Below, one piece after another: positions 43,562 through 52,980 of a stretch of 64,000 nt of DNA. The notes beneath the pieces were generated by a model. That model did not search any database and was not told the origin of the DNA. It worked only from the letters and a program-made list of their open reading frames with translations. Each line of letters starts with the position of its first letter. The stretch's first letter is position 1. Source of the stretch: Symbiodinium natans (Eukaryota; Sar; Dinophyceae; Suessiales; Symbiodiniaceae); the NCBI GenBank assembly GCA_905221605.1, contig CAJNDS010002382.1, positions 62,001-126,000 of the forward strand, given 5' to 3'. The position numbers and the translations under genes are program-made.

Positions 43562-44640
43562 GTTTTGTGCTCCTGAAGCAGGCAAAGCAGGCAAAGTCAA
43601 CAAGTAAGCTTTAGTCAAATTGTTGACCTCTGTGTTATAGGCAACCCCTGGTAAAAGTAAGCTCTTGCTTCTTAACCGTTTTTCCTCCACCAAAGCTTAC
43701 TTGCACATAGCGGCCCTTGGCGGTACTGCGCCTCCTCGCGGCATTGCACCTCCTCCTCGCAGTCCAACAAAGCCTGCAGTTGTTCGTTAGGGACAAAGCT
43801 TGTGGATGGTTGGGAGGGCTTTCTGGGTATCGAGGCTGGAAAGACCAGCAGAGCCACTTGCTTTTGGAAAGCAATGAAGGAGGGCCGTTTTAGGGCTTTG
43901 GACTTTTAGTTCCACACCGTTTACAAGAGCATTCTTGTTTGGCTGGAGATTAGTGATTCTGTTTGGAACGGTTTGGGGGGATGATGCTTTCTAGTTCCAG
44001 GAATTCTGACAGGTGATTTGCAAGATAGTATAATTGCAAACCAGTTCCTACTCACCTGTCTTCTCCACACAGAAACAAACGGCTTGCGCCGAAAGGTGCA
44101 GCCTGAAAGGCAAGGTTCCTTAGAACTGCAAACAGTTCCTATTCAAGTATGTCCCCATACAGAAACACTGAAAGGTGCAGCCTCCGAACCCTCCGAATAA
44201 ATTGCAGGCTTTGAGCCGAGGGGCGCAGCCTGAGAAGTCCAAACTCCGAACAAAGTCCAAACCCCAAACCTGAACAAATTTACACATGTCCCAAGATCTC
44301 GGAAAAAGTTCCCAAGATTATGGAATTGGTTCCTGAGGGACGACATAAATGCCCAAAAAAACAAACCACAAAGTACACTAACTCAGGCAATCTTATCATC
44401 AGGTTTCCAGAATGGGAAACTTTTTCACCTCTCCGGCGGCGCTGCAGCCTCCTCCTTTGCTTTGTACGGGCCAATCCATTCCCCGAGCTGCATTTGGCTC
44501 GGGGCCTTTGTCTGGACAAGCAGGGCGACGACCTTGTAACATCCTGGTTTCAGGATCAACCTTAGTTGCCCAATACCCTGGCCCAAAAAAGTTTAAACTT
44601 TTCTTTTAGTAGGGGCTTTGTATATCCAAAAGTTTAAAGT
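43562..44640. other. Non-coding interval between convergent genes
   Basis: Contains a direct repeat (about 43,838-44,145) of 33,178-33,462 and GAAAGGTGCAGCCT-type blocks that recur across the element. It lies between the plus-strand candidate transposase and minus-strand genes. No ORF supported. Confidence 0.55.
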
Positions 44641-44645
44641 TCACC

Positions 44646-45440
44646 TCATGGGCTCCTAAGCAACTGATCTGACTTCTTGTTTGGCCTGGAGTTCGCGACG
44701 ACATACTGGATCTCGACCACTGTCCTCAGGGCATAGGGACACCACTTGACCTCAGGTCCGACATCCAAGAACATGAACGAGTAGAACGGAGCGTAGTTCA
44801 GGGCCTTTGACGCTCGGTTCATGTGGTGGGCGTACAAGCCCTCAAACTCACCATCATCTCCAGAAAAATAACGCGAGCCTGATCTTTCAGCAGTGGAGGG
44901 CTGCAGACCTTCCAGCAGGATCCTGCGGAGGCAATACGGGTGTGTGCCGTGGAAGGCCACACCGGTCTCGTCGGTGTTGGCTCCAGGCAGCGGCTGCCCT
45001 TGTGGCGGAAGCGTCACCCGCAAAAAGCCTAGAAGGTGGGTCGACGGGCCCATCAACTCCTCATCCAGTCTGAGGAGCCCAGGCCGGCTTGCCAAGAAGG
45101 ATGCCAAAACACGTTCCGGCTCCGGGCAGTACGACCACTTTTGCCAGCGCTGCGCCAGCTTGGCATTGACAAACCGGCCTTCGTGGTCATTCCAAGTTTC
45201 AGGAGTGCCATTTGCAGCTCGCACCGGCCTCGGATACAGCTGCATGTGGAACCGGTCGTAGGCCCACCCACTATCGATCACCTCCAACAGGTCGGCTTTG
45301 ATCTGCTCCGCAATCTCGTGTTCCACCCACATTGGCATGTCGTCGTCCGACATGGGCTCTTCTTTGACTTTTTCCAGTGAGGGCTCTTCTTTGACTTTTG
45401 CCAGTGAGGAGACCGCCTTTGCACACAGCTTCTGACTCGC
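44646..45440 (-). CDS. PARP/ADP-ribosyltransferase-like protein
   Basis: The Met-started frame has 235 codons from 45,353. The same frame is open upstream to about 45,440 and encodes two tandem VKEEP units (sumoylation-like VKxE). An AG acceptor precedes it, so the true start is probably in an upstream exon. ART-like features: AFHGTHPYCLRRILLEGL (His135), then FEGLYAHHMNRASKALNY (Tyr187), then TVVEIQYVV (Glu214). These resemble the H-Y-E arrangement and the HGT...GL...GLY...Y spacing of the PARP fold. That family transfers ADP-ribose from NAD. Here the substrate is unknown and the match is by pattern only. A decayed or repurposed ART fold is possible. Confidence 0.5.
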   Translation of the reverse strand, partial: ASQKLCAKAVSSLAKVKEEPSLEKVKEEPMSDDDMPMWVEHEIAEQIKADLLEVIDSGWAYDRFHMQLYPRPVRAANGTPETWNDHEGRFVNAKLAQRWQKWSYCPEPERVLASFLASRPGLLRLDEELMGPSTHLLGFLRVTLPPQGQPLPGANTDETGVAFHGTHPYCLRRILLEGLQPSTAERSGSRYFSGDDGEFEGLYAHHMNRASKALNYAPFYSFMFLDVGPEVKWCPYALRTVVEIQYVVANSRPNKKSDQLLRSP

Positions 45441-45498
45441 TTAATTTTAACCGCCTTCAAAAAAATAGAAACAGTTACAGGAGAGGGCACAGGGGCAG

Positions 45499-47067
45499 CT
45501 ACAACAGAGTACCCTTCTTCACTGCCTTGGACTCCTGCTGCAAAGTTCCAGCCGGGCGTACAGTAGTCGGCTGCCCCTCTCCAGCTGTTGACTCATCCTT
45601 GGATGTGAAGAGGTTTCTGGGGTTTAGGGTTCAAGTCTTCCAGGTTTTAACTTTTAAGATGTATATAATAGGGAAATGAACATGAAGTGCTTCCCAAGCC
45701 ACATGAGACACGGTCTTCTCTGCCTGGAACAAATAAATGACTGGTGTTGGTATGAGTGCTCCCCTCAACACTGAACCCTAAACCCCAAACCCGGTCTTTA
45801 CTCCATGTCCGCCTCTGCAGTGCTGGCAGGCTCTTGAGCACTTCGAAGATCCGCCTCACTCTGCGAGGCCCCTTTCTCCAGCTCGGAGATTTTCTCCTGT
45901 CAGGGCTCTCAGACTCTAAGCCACCTCTAGACCCTAAACCCTAAACCCTGAACCCTAGGCTGTGCACATCCACAGTCCTGCCTTGTACTTGGCCACCTCC
46001 AAAAGAGCCTTTTCCATTCTCTCCTTGTACACATCTGCTCTGGCCGCATCCACGATCCAATGTCCCATTTGATCCTTGAGCAGATCTGCTTGCCTCGTTT
46101 CATTTTCCTGGCCAGGGTTTAGGGTTCAGGGTTCAGGGTTTAGGGCTAATGAGAAGACTGTGCATGGAAGACTTTGCATGGGGCTTGCGGGCCTTAAGAG
46201 TGGGGCCAAGGGTTTAGGGTTTACTTTGCATTGAATTGGCCTTGCCGGCCTGACAAATTTGAAGCTCAGAGATGAGCTCCTCTGCCTCCTTCAGTTTCTG
46301 GTCTTTCTCCTGACATCAGTTGGATTCGGGTTTTCTGAAGATTGCATCCAATTTATGCTTCCGATTAGTTACTTGGAGTATGGAACCGTACCTGGCCTGG
46401 TTGTCCTTCAGGAGCCTGTCGCGCTCCTCCTCGACCAGCCTGTTGCTTTCGACGCACTTCGCCCACCGATGCTCCAGGTCTTCAAGTTGCACCTGTTAGG
46501 GTCAAGCAGAGGCAACAACAAGGGACAGGGTTTCATGTACGGTTTCAGGTTTAGGACAGGAGTTGCACCCCAAACCCTGAACCCAAAACCCAAAACCCTA
46601 AACCCTAAACCTAAACCCTAAACCTGCCCGGCCTGCTGATCCGAGCACTGCTTTTGCAGTGTGTCTCTTTGCTCGGTGGTTGCGTCCAGCTGGGTTTGCA
46701 GCTTGTCCCCCTGGGCCTGCAGATCCGAGCACTGCTTCTGCAGTGTGTCTCTCTCCTCGGCAGTTGCATCCAGCTGGGTTTGCAGCGCATCCCTTTGCTG
46801 GGTGACTTCAGCCAGCTGGTCTTGCAGCGAAAGTGTTTCCTCCTGGGTGGCAGTCAGCTTTTTGCTGACGGCCCACCGCAAGTCCCTTCTTTCCTCGTTG
46901 GATGGAGTCTCCTTTTTTCGCTTGTTCTCCCTTTGCCTGCGGGTGAGCTGAGGCTCATTGTGGGATGAAGCCGGCTCTGTCGACTCTTGACTCCAACCTT
47001 GTCTGCAATCTTGATTCCAGTGTTGGTTCCAGTGTTGACTCCAACCTGGATTCCATGGGCCCGACAT
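45499..47067 (-). CDS. Coiled-coil protein gene 1 (multi-exon)
   Basis: First exon 47,067 to about 46,620: a Trp/Gln/Asn-rich N-terminus (GPWNPGWSQHWNQHWNQD), a basic stretch (RRQRENKRKKE) and a long heptad coiled coil with a tandem repeat (QTQLDATAEERDTLQKQCSD, twice). Further exons encode helices: about 46,500-46,390 (EDLEHRWAKCVESNRLVEEE), 46,310-46,240 (EKDQKLKEAEELISEL), 46,110-46,010 (VDAARADVYKERMEKALLE), 45,900-45,800 (EKISELEKGASQSEADL), 45,735-45,690, and a final exon ending at a TAG at 45,499. Introns carry telomere-like motifs. The basic-region-plus-heptads layout is bZIP-like but not a clear bZIP. It is paralogous to the gene at 50,791-51,786. Confidence 0.6.
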
Positions 47068-47089
47068 TGCGAGCTAGTGGCTGTAGTGG

Positions 47090-48210
47090 TTGGCTGGGGG
47101 GGGGGCTATGTTAAGAACAGCCTATGTAATTATTAGCTTCCTGCAACAGTATGCTCATCACGGTTGCAGTCTTGCCTGAGGTGAGGTGGCACAGGGCTTT
47201 GCTGCAAGACTACACTGACTACACCTAAGCCTTAAATCCTATGGAATGCACAAACTGGTTTCTACACTGCACCCTGGGTTTGCAATTTCTTGTACGATCG
47301 CCCCTGCGCCTTTCGGCACTGTGGCGGCCTACTCCTTGTGGCTGCTGAACATACTGCACCGAACCGTACAACTTAAACTCTAGAGCGTGAACGCAAACCA
47401 TGAACTAGGCACGACTACATAAAGCTGGGGCCAAGTGTGCTGCTCGCAGAAGTGTAGGGTACGGACTGAGACTCGTTTGGGTACCCCCAACACTAAACCC
47501 CAAACCCACAACCCTCCAAACAAACTGCAGGCTTTGCGCCTCGCGGCGCAGCCTCAGAAGCCCAAACCCCAAACCCACTAAACCCGATACCCAGGAAACC
47601 AGGCATTGCGCCTCGCGGCGCAGCCTGAGAAGGCCAAACCCCAAACCCACAAAACCCGATACCCACGAAACTCGAAACAAACAACTGCAGGCTTCGATAC
47701 CCAAACCGATACCCAAACCCCAAACCCACAAAACCCGATACCCACGAAACCCGAAACAAATCGATGCCCAGGCTTGGATACCCAAACCGATGCCCGAGCC
47801 CAAGCCCTAAACCTTTAGGAAGGTTCAAAGTGTTAAGGCTCTAGGAAGGTTGATTAGGAGAGTTGAATAAGAGTTAAACCTAACTCCTAAACCCTAAACC
47901 CTGGACTTGCAAAGCCTGCTAGGCCCTGGACATGATGATGGTGCGCTGGTATGCCTGGAAACAGTGGAGCACTGGCACATTTGGAGGTCCGAGACAGGGG
48001 GTAGAGGGTGGCTTGAAGGAGTGCTTAGTGACTAAGGCTTAGTGCTGAAGTTAAAGGAGTGCTTTGTGCTGAAATATGCACCTACTACTCGACATGGATG
48101 CACTAAAGGGGCTGCTTCTGGAAAGAAATGAAGGCGGGCCGTCTTAGGGCTTTGGACTTTTAGTTCCACACAGTTTACAAGAGCATTCTTGTTACACTGG
48201 ATATTAGACA
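47090..48210. other. Non-coding interval rich in duplicated blocks
   Basis: About 47,115-47,335 is an inverted copy of about 28,810-29,010. About 47,520-47,960 has GGCGCAGCCT and CCCGATACCC repeats, part of which is a direct copy of 29,690-29,945. No gene supported. Confidence 0.55.
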
Positions 48211-48276
48211 TTGTGTTTTCTTCAGCAATTTTGGCCCCACTGCAGTCCTTGTTTGTCTGACTGTCCCAACTTGCCA

Positions 48277-48820
48277 ATGGCCGTGGCCGGAAATGCTCAG
48301 CAGCCTCTGGTGGAACTTAACGAGCTGCCATCAGCAAGAGAGGAGCTGCACCAGTTGCTGGTTCAGCTTTACACAACGCTGTTTGAGGAGCAAAGTTTCC
48401 TGGAGTTGCTCATGGAGAGGTACCGAGCCAGCTGGACACTGGGAACGCCGATCAAGCATTGGCACCATCGGTGGATGGAATTCCACCGTGAGAACCCTGA
48501 GGCTGGAAACCGTTTCTCTCCAGGAAACTGGTTCTGGTACTTCGGCATGGTGGTCCTCCTTCCACGTGAGATGTATGGTCGTAGCGACGACAAGAATGCG
48601 GGCGATTTTACAGAAGGATTCCTGATGTTCGTCTACGATGGGATCCGAGTGTCGTCGCAGCCGAAAGGTTTTCTACCATTTGCGCCGCTGGGTGTTGGCT
48701 TTGAAGAAGTTCCTTGAGCTGTCTATGCCAATGGCCCAGGACATGTTCGCCTGCCAGCCGACATGGACTTGGGAGCATGTCACTGTCTTTAATGATATGC
48801 TTGCTGCCCGGGGCGTGTGA
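48277..48820 (+). CDS. Hypothetical protein, probably frameshifted
   Basis: The frame starts MAVAGNAQQPLVELNELPSA at 48,277 (open upstream to 48,211). It is helical, with an aromatic-rich patch (NRFSPGNWFWYFGMVVLLP). The frame runs to 48,717, but from about 48,650 the better protein-like sequence is in the next frame (RRWVLALKKFLELSMPMAQD ... FNDMLAARGV), ending at 48,820. That points to a one-base shift or a tiny intron. No family recognised. Confidence 0.4.
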
Positions 48821-49009
48821 GTGCGAGGGTTGCAGTTTATTCCTGAATCAAACCACTGTGGCAGATTTCCTCAAACCTTAAGCTCTTACCCCGGAATCGA
48901 TACTGCAAGCCTCGACTTGCTTTGAATACCATGAGTTTCATGGCTGAAATTTGTGTACTGATGCACACACAAAGATTCAGAAGTCCAACTCGCTTGCGAG
49001 GGAAAAAAA

Positions 49010-49390
49010 AGGGGCAGAGTCTGCTTGCTTGCAAGGTTCTTTCGACAGAACATGTACTGTACTGGTGGTTGAGGTTTAGGGTCTAGGGTTTGGAGGCTAT
49101 TTGTTTGCTTGTTGGCGGAGCCCTCCCCGCTACACTCTCCCCCTTTACCTGCAACCTGCAAGCACTCACAAAGCGCAACCGGTTGCGCTATGTATATTCC
49201 TGAGCACACAGCCGTAAGTGTCTTCCAGGTGCTTGCAACCTGCTAGCACTCACAAAGCGCAACCGGTTGCGCTATGTATATTCCTGCAAGCACACAGCCG
49301 TAAGTGTCTTCCAGGTGCTTGCAACCTGCAAGCACTCCCAAAGCGCAACCGGTTGCGCTATGTATATTCCTGCAAGCACACAGCCGCAGC
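49010..49390. repeat. Palindromic repeat array D with leader block
   Basis: The leader (about 49,010-49,150) is a direct copy of about 32,090-32,250. Palindromes follow at 49,172, 49,256 and 49,342. The array ends within a unit near 49,385, close to the right internal inverted-repeat arm. Confidence 0.9.
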
Positions 49391-49513
49391 ACTCTCCCCC
49401 TTTACCTTCTCCCGTAGTACCTGACCTCTCCTGTACCTCTCCCAAAGCACAAAACCCAAAAACACTTCGATGCAACACAAGCACACACACACAAGGGCAG
49501 CTGCACAGATGAT

Positions 49514-50455
49514 GTGACTGTGAAGTGTAAACTCAGTCGACAGCTGGGCTTCAGCAGATGGTTTTGTTATTGTGGGACTTCGTTGTGGAAGCTGTGACCC
49601 TGGCGACAGGCCTCGAAGGCGAACCATCGGCCCAGGCAACCGACCTCAGCTTTTTGTGACACACCAGGGCTTCGGTCTTTGGATTCTCTGCAGACTTCTA
49701 GAACAGCGAATCTTCTTTTGCCAGGGTGTTGCAATTGTCAGCTGTGCAGTCGGTCAAAGGAGCTTGAAACGGATCCGGAGCCCTTGACCTTCAGGTGGCT
49801 CCACCAAGTGGGGAGCTCATCCACGAACTGGTTCCACTTGGAGCGGATGTGCTCTGCAGTCACCTAAGTTTAGACTTGGATTAAGTGCCTGACTGGACTT
49901 GCACAACACATGAAAACCATCAAACGAAAAATCCAAAACATGTCCGGGGCTCCGCCTCACCCTGCTCCACCTCACCCTGCTCCACGTCACCCTGCTCCAC
50001 GTCACCCTGCTTGACCTCACCCTGCTCCACCTCACCCTGAAGCTCCACCTCACCCTGAAGCTCCACCTCACCCTGCTCCTGCTCAGCCGGCTGCTTTGAG
50101 GTCCGCTGCGCATCCAGCCGTGCAGGTGGCTCCGTCGGCTGTGCTTTCGTCTGCAGAGCAGTCTGAAGCATCTGAGCCGGCTGCTGCTCTGAGGTCCGCT
50201 GCGCATCCAGCCAAGGTGCAGGTGGCTCCGTCGGCTTTGCTTTTGACTTCAGAGCAGACCGCGGGTCCATGGCAGCTCGTGTTTCGGTGACCTAGTGTGT
50301 CAGGTTTTTTTGGCTGCACCTGTACATAGAAGCCCTTCAGTGGAATTCCTGTCCTTTAAGATTTCTCTATTGCACCTATACTGCTTGTGTTTCGGTGACC
50401 CACTGTATGAGCCCTGCACTCGAGCCTCAACGGTTTCAGAGGGTCACTGGCAGAG
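49514..50455 (-). repeat. Internal inverted repeat, right arm
   Basis: Reverse-complement copy of 33,465-34,406. It begins where the left arm enters the N gap, and the coordinates span 942 bp in both arms despite internal indels. The outer edge is followed by a block that recurs at about 51,960-52,060. Confidence 0.9.
49920..50270 (-). CDS. Low-complexity acidic repeat protein, copy 2
   Basis: 116 codons, the inverted counterpart of 33,650-33,973. It shares the start MDPRSALKSKAKPTEPPAP, the two DAQRTS-type units, the GEVEQ/GEVELQ repeats and the C-terminus PRTCFGFFV. It has more GEVEQ-type units but stays in frame. A conserved short downstream exon lies at about 49,865-49,770 (SKWNQFVDELPTWW). 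Function unknown. Confidence 0.5.
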   Translation of the reverse strand: MDPRSALKSKAKPTEPPAPWLDAQRTSEQQPAQMLQTALQTKAQPTEPPARLDAQRTSKQPAEQEQGEVELQGEVELQGEVEQGEVKQGDVEQGDVEQGEVEQGEAEPRTCFGFFV

Positions 50456-50461
50456 TGGCAC

Positions 50462-50656
50462 TTGTGCGCTGACAACAAACATCAAGATCAGAGTCAGCCA
50501 GCTCACAGTCAGAAAGCAAAGCTTCTTTGCTATCACTTGTGCTTGCGAGCATTTGGTGAAACAGTGAAGGTCGCACTGCCTTCCAAACATGATCGACGCA
50601 ACGATGGGCCGACTCACAAAGCTCTGGAACACAAGAACTCCAAGAAGATCACTGGT
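50462..50656 (+). CDS. Possible short exon
   Basis: An open frame (for example ALEHKNSKKITG) ending just before a GTAAGT donor-like site at about 50,654. It is Lys/His/Gln-rich with no recognised domain. The donor-like sequence and frame are the only support. Confidence 0.2.
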
Positions 50657-50790
50657 AAGTATTCCAAGACCGCACAAGTAGCCACAATCATCCCACATCA
50701 TCCTGGTGTTCCTGGGAGATCAACGGCGCTTCAGTGGGTTTAGAGGTTTAGCAAAGTAAGGGTATGGAGTCCGAGTGCATCCCAAGCCAC

Positions 50791-51786
50791 TCAATCTGAA
50801 TCCTCGGGCTCCTTGTCGGGTGTTACAACCGTGGTGGGCGATTGCGACTCTGCAGCAGACGAGGCGGCAGCTTGCAAGGCGGCAGCTTGTAACTCTTCCA
50901 GTCTCATCGCGAAGATGGCTTCTTTTGCCTGGAACAACTCAACATTTACCCCCAACCCTAAACCCTAAAGACAAACATGCACCCCTCAACCCCAAACCCG
51001 GTTTGGTCGGCCTTTGTGATTTCGTCTGCCTTCTGGATCCGGAGTTCAAGGATACGTTCCTTGTGAGCTTTCAGCAGCGCTGGCTGGAACGACTTTAGCT
51101 CCTTGAGGGATGCTTTAAGACTGCAAGTTGCAAGTGTTTGCATGTTTTTGCTTCCCGACCTGGCCTCGTTCTCTTTCAAGAGAAGGTCTCTCTCCTGCAG
51201 GAAAGCTAGGTTGACCTGGAGGGCGAAGCCATGCTGCTGCTCGAGGTCATGCTGCTGCTGCTGCAGGTTGTCAAACTTCTCCTCTGGGCAACAGCTTGAG
51301 GGATGTTTTAAGATTGCAAATTGCAAGAGTTTGCATGTTTTTGCTTCCCGACCTGGCCTTGCTCTCTTTCAAGAGAAGGTCATGCTGCTGCTCGAGGTCA
51401 TCCTTCTGCTGCTGCAGGTTGTCAACCTTCTCCTCTGGGCAACAGCTTGAGGGATGTTTCAAGATTGCAAATTGCAAGTGTTTGCATGTTTTTGCTTCCC
51501 GACCTGGCCTTGTTCTCTTTCAAGAGAAGGTCTCTCTCCTGCACCAGAGCTAGATTGGCCTCGAGACCGAGGTTATGCTCCTGCTGCAGCTTGTCAAACT
51601 TCTCCTCTGGGCAACAGCAGGGTCCGGGCAAGTAGGGTCAACAAAAAACAACTCCCATGAATGGACATGCCGGGCCTGCAGGTCTTTAAGCTTCTGCTTC
51701 AAGTCGTTGCACTGCAATCGCAAGTCTTTGCGCTCCCGGCCACTGGGAGTGTTCTTCTTTCTCAGGTTCTGCTCTTTTTTCCCCAT
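50791..51786 (-). CDS. Coiled-coil protein gene 2 with tandem exon duplications
   Basis: First exon from the ATG at 51,786: KKEQNLRKKNTPSGRERKDL, paralogous to the basic region of gene 1 (KKETPSNEERRDLRW). Three similar exons follow (about 51,620-51,490, 51,430-51,330 and 51,290-51,130), each reading like EEKFDKLQQ...ERDLLLKENKARSGSK. They and their flanks are repeated at roughly 160-190-bp intervals. Then comes a helical exon (ERILELRIQKADEIT, about 51,080-51,020), and a last exon (AKEAIFAMRLEELQAAALQA) with a TGA stop at 50,791. Coiled-coil scaffolding or dimerisation is likely; the target is unknown. Confidence 0.55.
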
Positions 51787-52160
51787 TGAGCCAGTGGAAT
51801 TCCTGTCCTTCAAGATTTCTCTATTGCGCCTGTACTGCTCATGTTTGGTGACCGAGTGCGTCAGTTTTTTTGGACGCACCTGTGCATAGAAGCCTTTCAG
51901 TGGAATTCCTGTCCTTTAAGATTTCTCTATCGCACCTATACTGCTCGTGTTTCGGTGACCGACTGTATGAGCCCTGCACTTGAGCCTCAACGGTTTCAGA
52001 GGGTCACATTCTGATTCGTTTCATGACTGCTGGCAGAGTGGCACTTGTGCACTGACAACAAACCCCCCCCCCACACACACAAACCGCAAGAACAGCTCTG
52101 AAATGCATTTCTGCACTACTGTCAGCTTAGTGCCGCACAGTGTTGTTGGTGTGGAGTTCT
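51787..52160. repeat. Tandem copies of an inverted-repeat-edge block
   Basis: A block containing TGGAATTCCTGTCCTT and TTTCTCTATTGCRCCT occurs at about 51,794 and 51,899, and at about 50,340 in the right internal arm. The second copy extends through the CTCAACGGTTTCAGAGGGTC segment, with a 21-bp insertion before CTGGCAGAGTGGCAC. Confidence 0.7.
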
Positions 52161-52174
52161 CGAAGTGAAGCAAC

Positions 52175-52290
52175 ATGCCTTACAGCGACAAACAGGACAA
52201 AGCAAAAAGTCAACATTCACATGGCTTCACCACAGGATCAACAGTGTCTGCTCATGCCCAGAAGAACTTACCAGTATCCACCTGTTCAAG
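52175..52290 (+). CDS. Possible N-terminal exon next to the right arm
   Basis: The frame starts MPYSDKQDKAKSQHSHGF and stays open into the right terminal repeat. It is Ser/Lys/His-rich with no domain. It could be a first exon or a chance ORF. Confidence 0.2.
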
Positions 52291-52976
52291 CAAACCACTA
52301 GGAAAACCCTTGCCGAGGGCAGGACTGCTGAAGAAGAACAAATCTGGGTCGTCGCAACTTGCCCAGAATGCAAGGAGAGGGGGGGTGGGGGGGGGGGGGC
52401 TGGGGTTGACAGTTTACAGTTTGGTTTGACAGCATGATCGCCCCTGTGCCCCCCTTGAGCCTGGAATGACAAATTGGGTCTTGCTCTGCTCAGGCAGCGC
52501 CTTTCGATTTTGAGCTGCACCCCTGCTCCTTGGGTTAGGGTCCAGGGTTTGTTGTTTAGGGTTTTGGGTTTCGGATTCAAGGCTGCGCCTTTCGGCACAA
52601 ACCTTTTGGAGGCAGCGCCTTTCAGCACAGTGCCGACTTGCTCCTTGGGTTAGGGTTCAGGGTTTCCCTGCTGGATTACTGAGGCTTTGAAGGCACAACT
52701 ATATAAGCACTGTGCTGGAACATTGAGCTGTGCAGCTTAGAGTCAATTTTTTGGGGCCGTTTTGACAATGTTTTTTATTTAAGTTTTAAAAAGCATTTTT
52801 TTGAGAGCCCATGTTTTAGAACCATCTTTTTTTCAGCCATTTTTTCAACTCATCAAGCAGTCATCCTGACATAATGCATGCTATATACAGGTTTTTTTGG
52901 CTTATTTTACATGCATGTGTTTGGTTGTGAAACCTCTGATTGGTTTTGAAACCTCTGAATGACACGATCATGGCTT
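52291..52976 (-). repeat. Right terminal inverted repeat
   Basis: About 690 bp, the reverse complement of the left arm, with a single 151-bp-type unit. It is less expanded than the left arm. The terminal bases are ...CACGATCATGGCTT, directly followed by the AGCG duplication. Confidence 0.92.
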
Positions 52977-52980
52977 AGCG
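52977..52980. repeat. 4-bp target-site duplication of the nested element, right copy
   Basis: AGCG directly outside the right terminal repeat, matching 27,246-27,249. On the LINE sense strand both copies read CGCT. Confidence 0.9.

Larger units (their letters stand above)
27250..52976. mobile_element. 25.7-kb terminal-inverted-repeat transposon carrying genes
   Basis: Both ends carry the same outward-facing sequence starting AAGCCATGATCGTG, near-identical for over 100 bp and alignable, with indels, for about 0.7-1.3 kb. A 4-bp duplication (AGCG) flanks it, and excision rejoins LINE ORF1 in frame. The interior holds a cytosine methyltransferase-like gene, an RNase H-fold candidate transposase, an ADP-ribosyltransferase-like gene, coiled-coil genes and many repeats. 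Four-base duplications are known for Sola and Ginger superfamilies, among others, but I cannot assign this element to either. Polinton/Maverick genes (polymerase B, capsid, packaging ATPase) were not seen. One 100-N gap lies inside. Confidence 0.88.

Noticed and set aside
27250-52976. Polinton/Maverick or giant-virus-derived element
   Set aside because: No DNA polymerase B, capsid, packaging ATPase or protease pattern was seen, and the duplication is 4 bp instead of the usual 6 bp.
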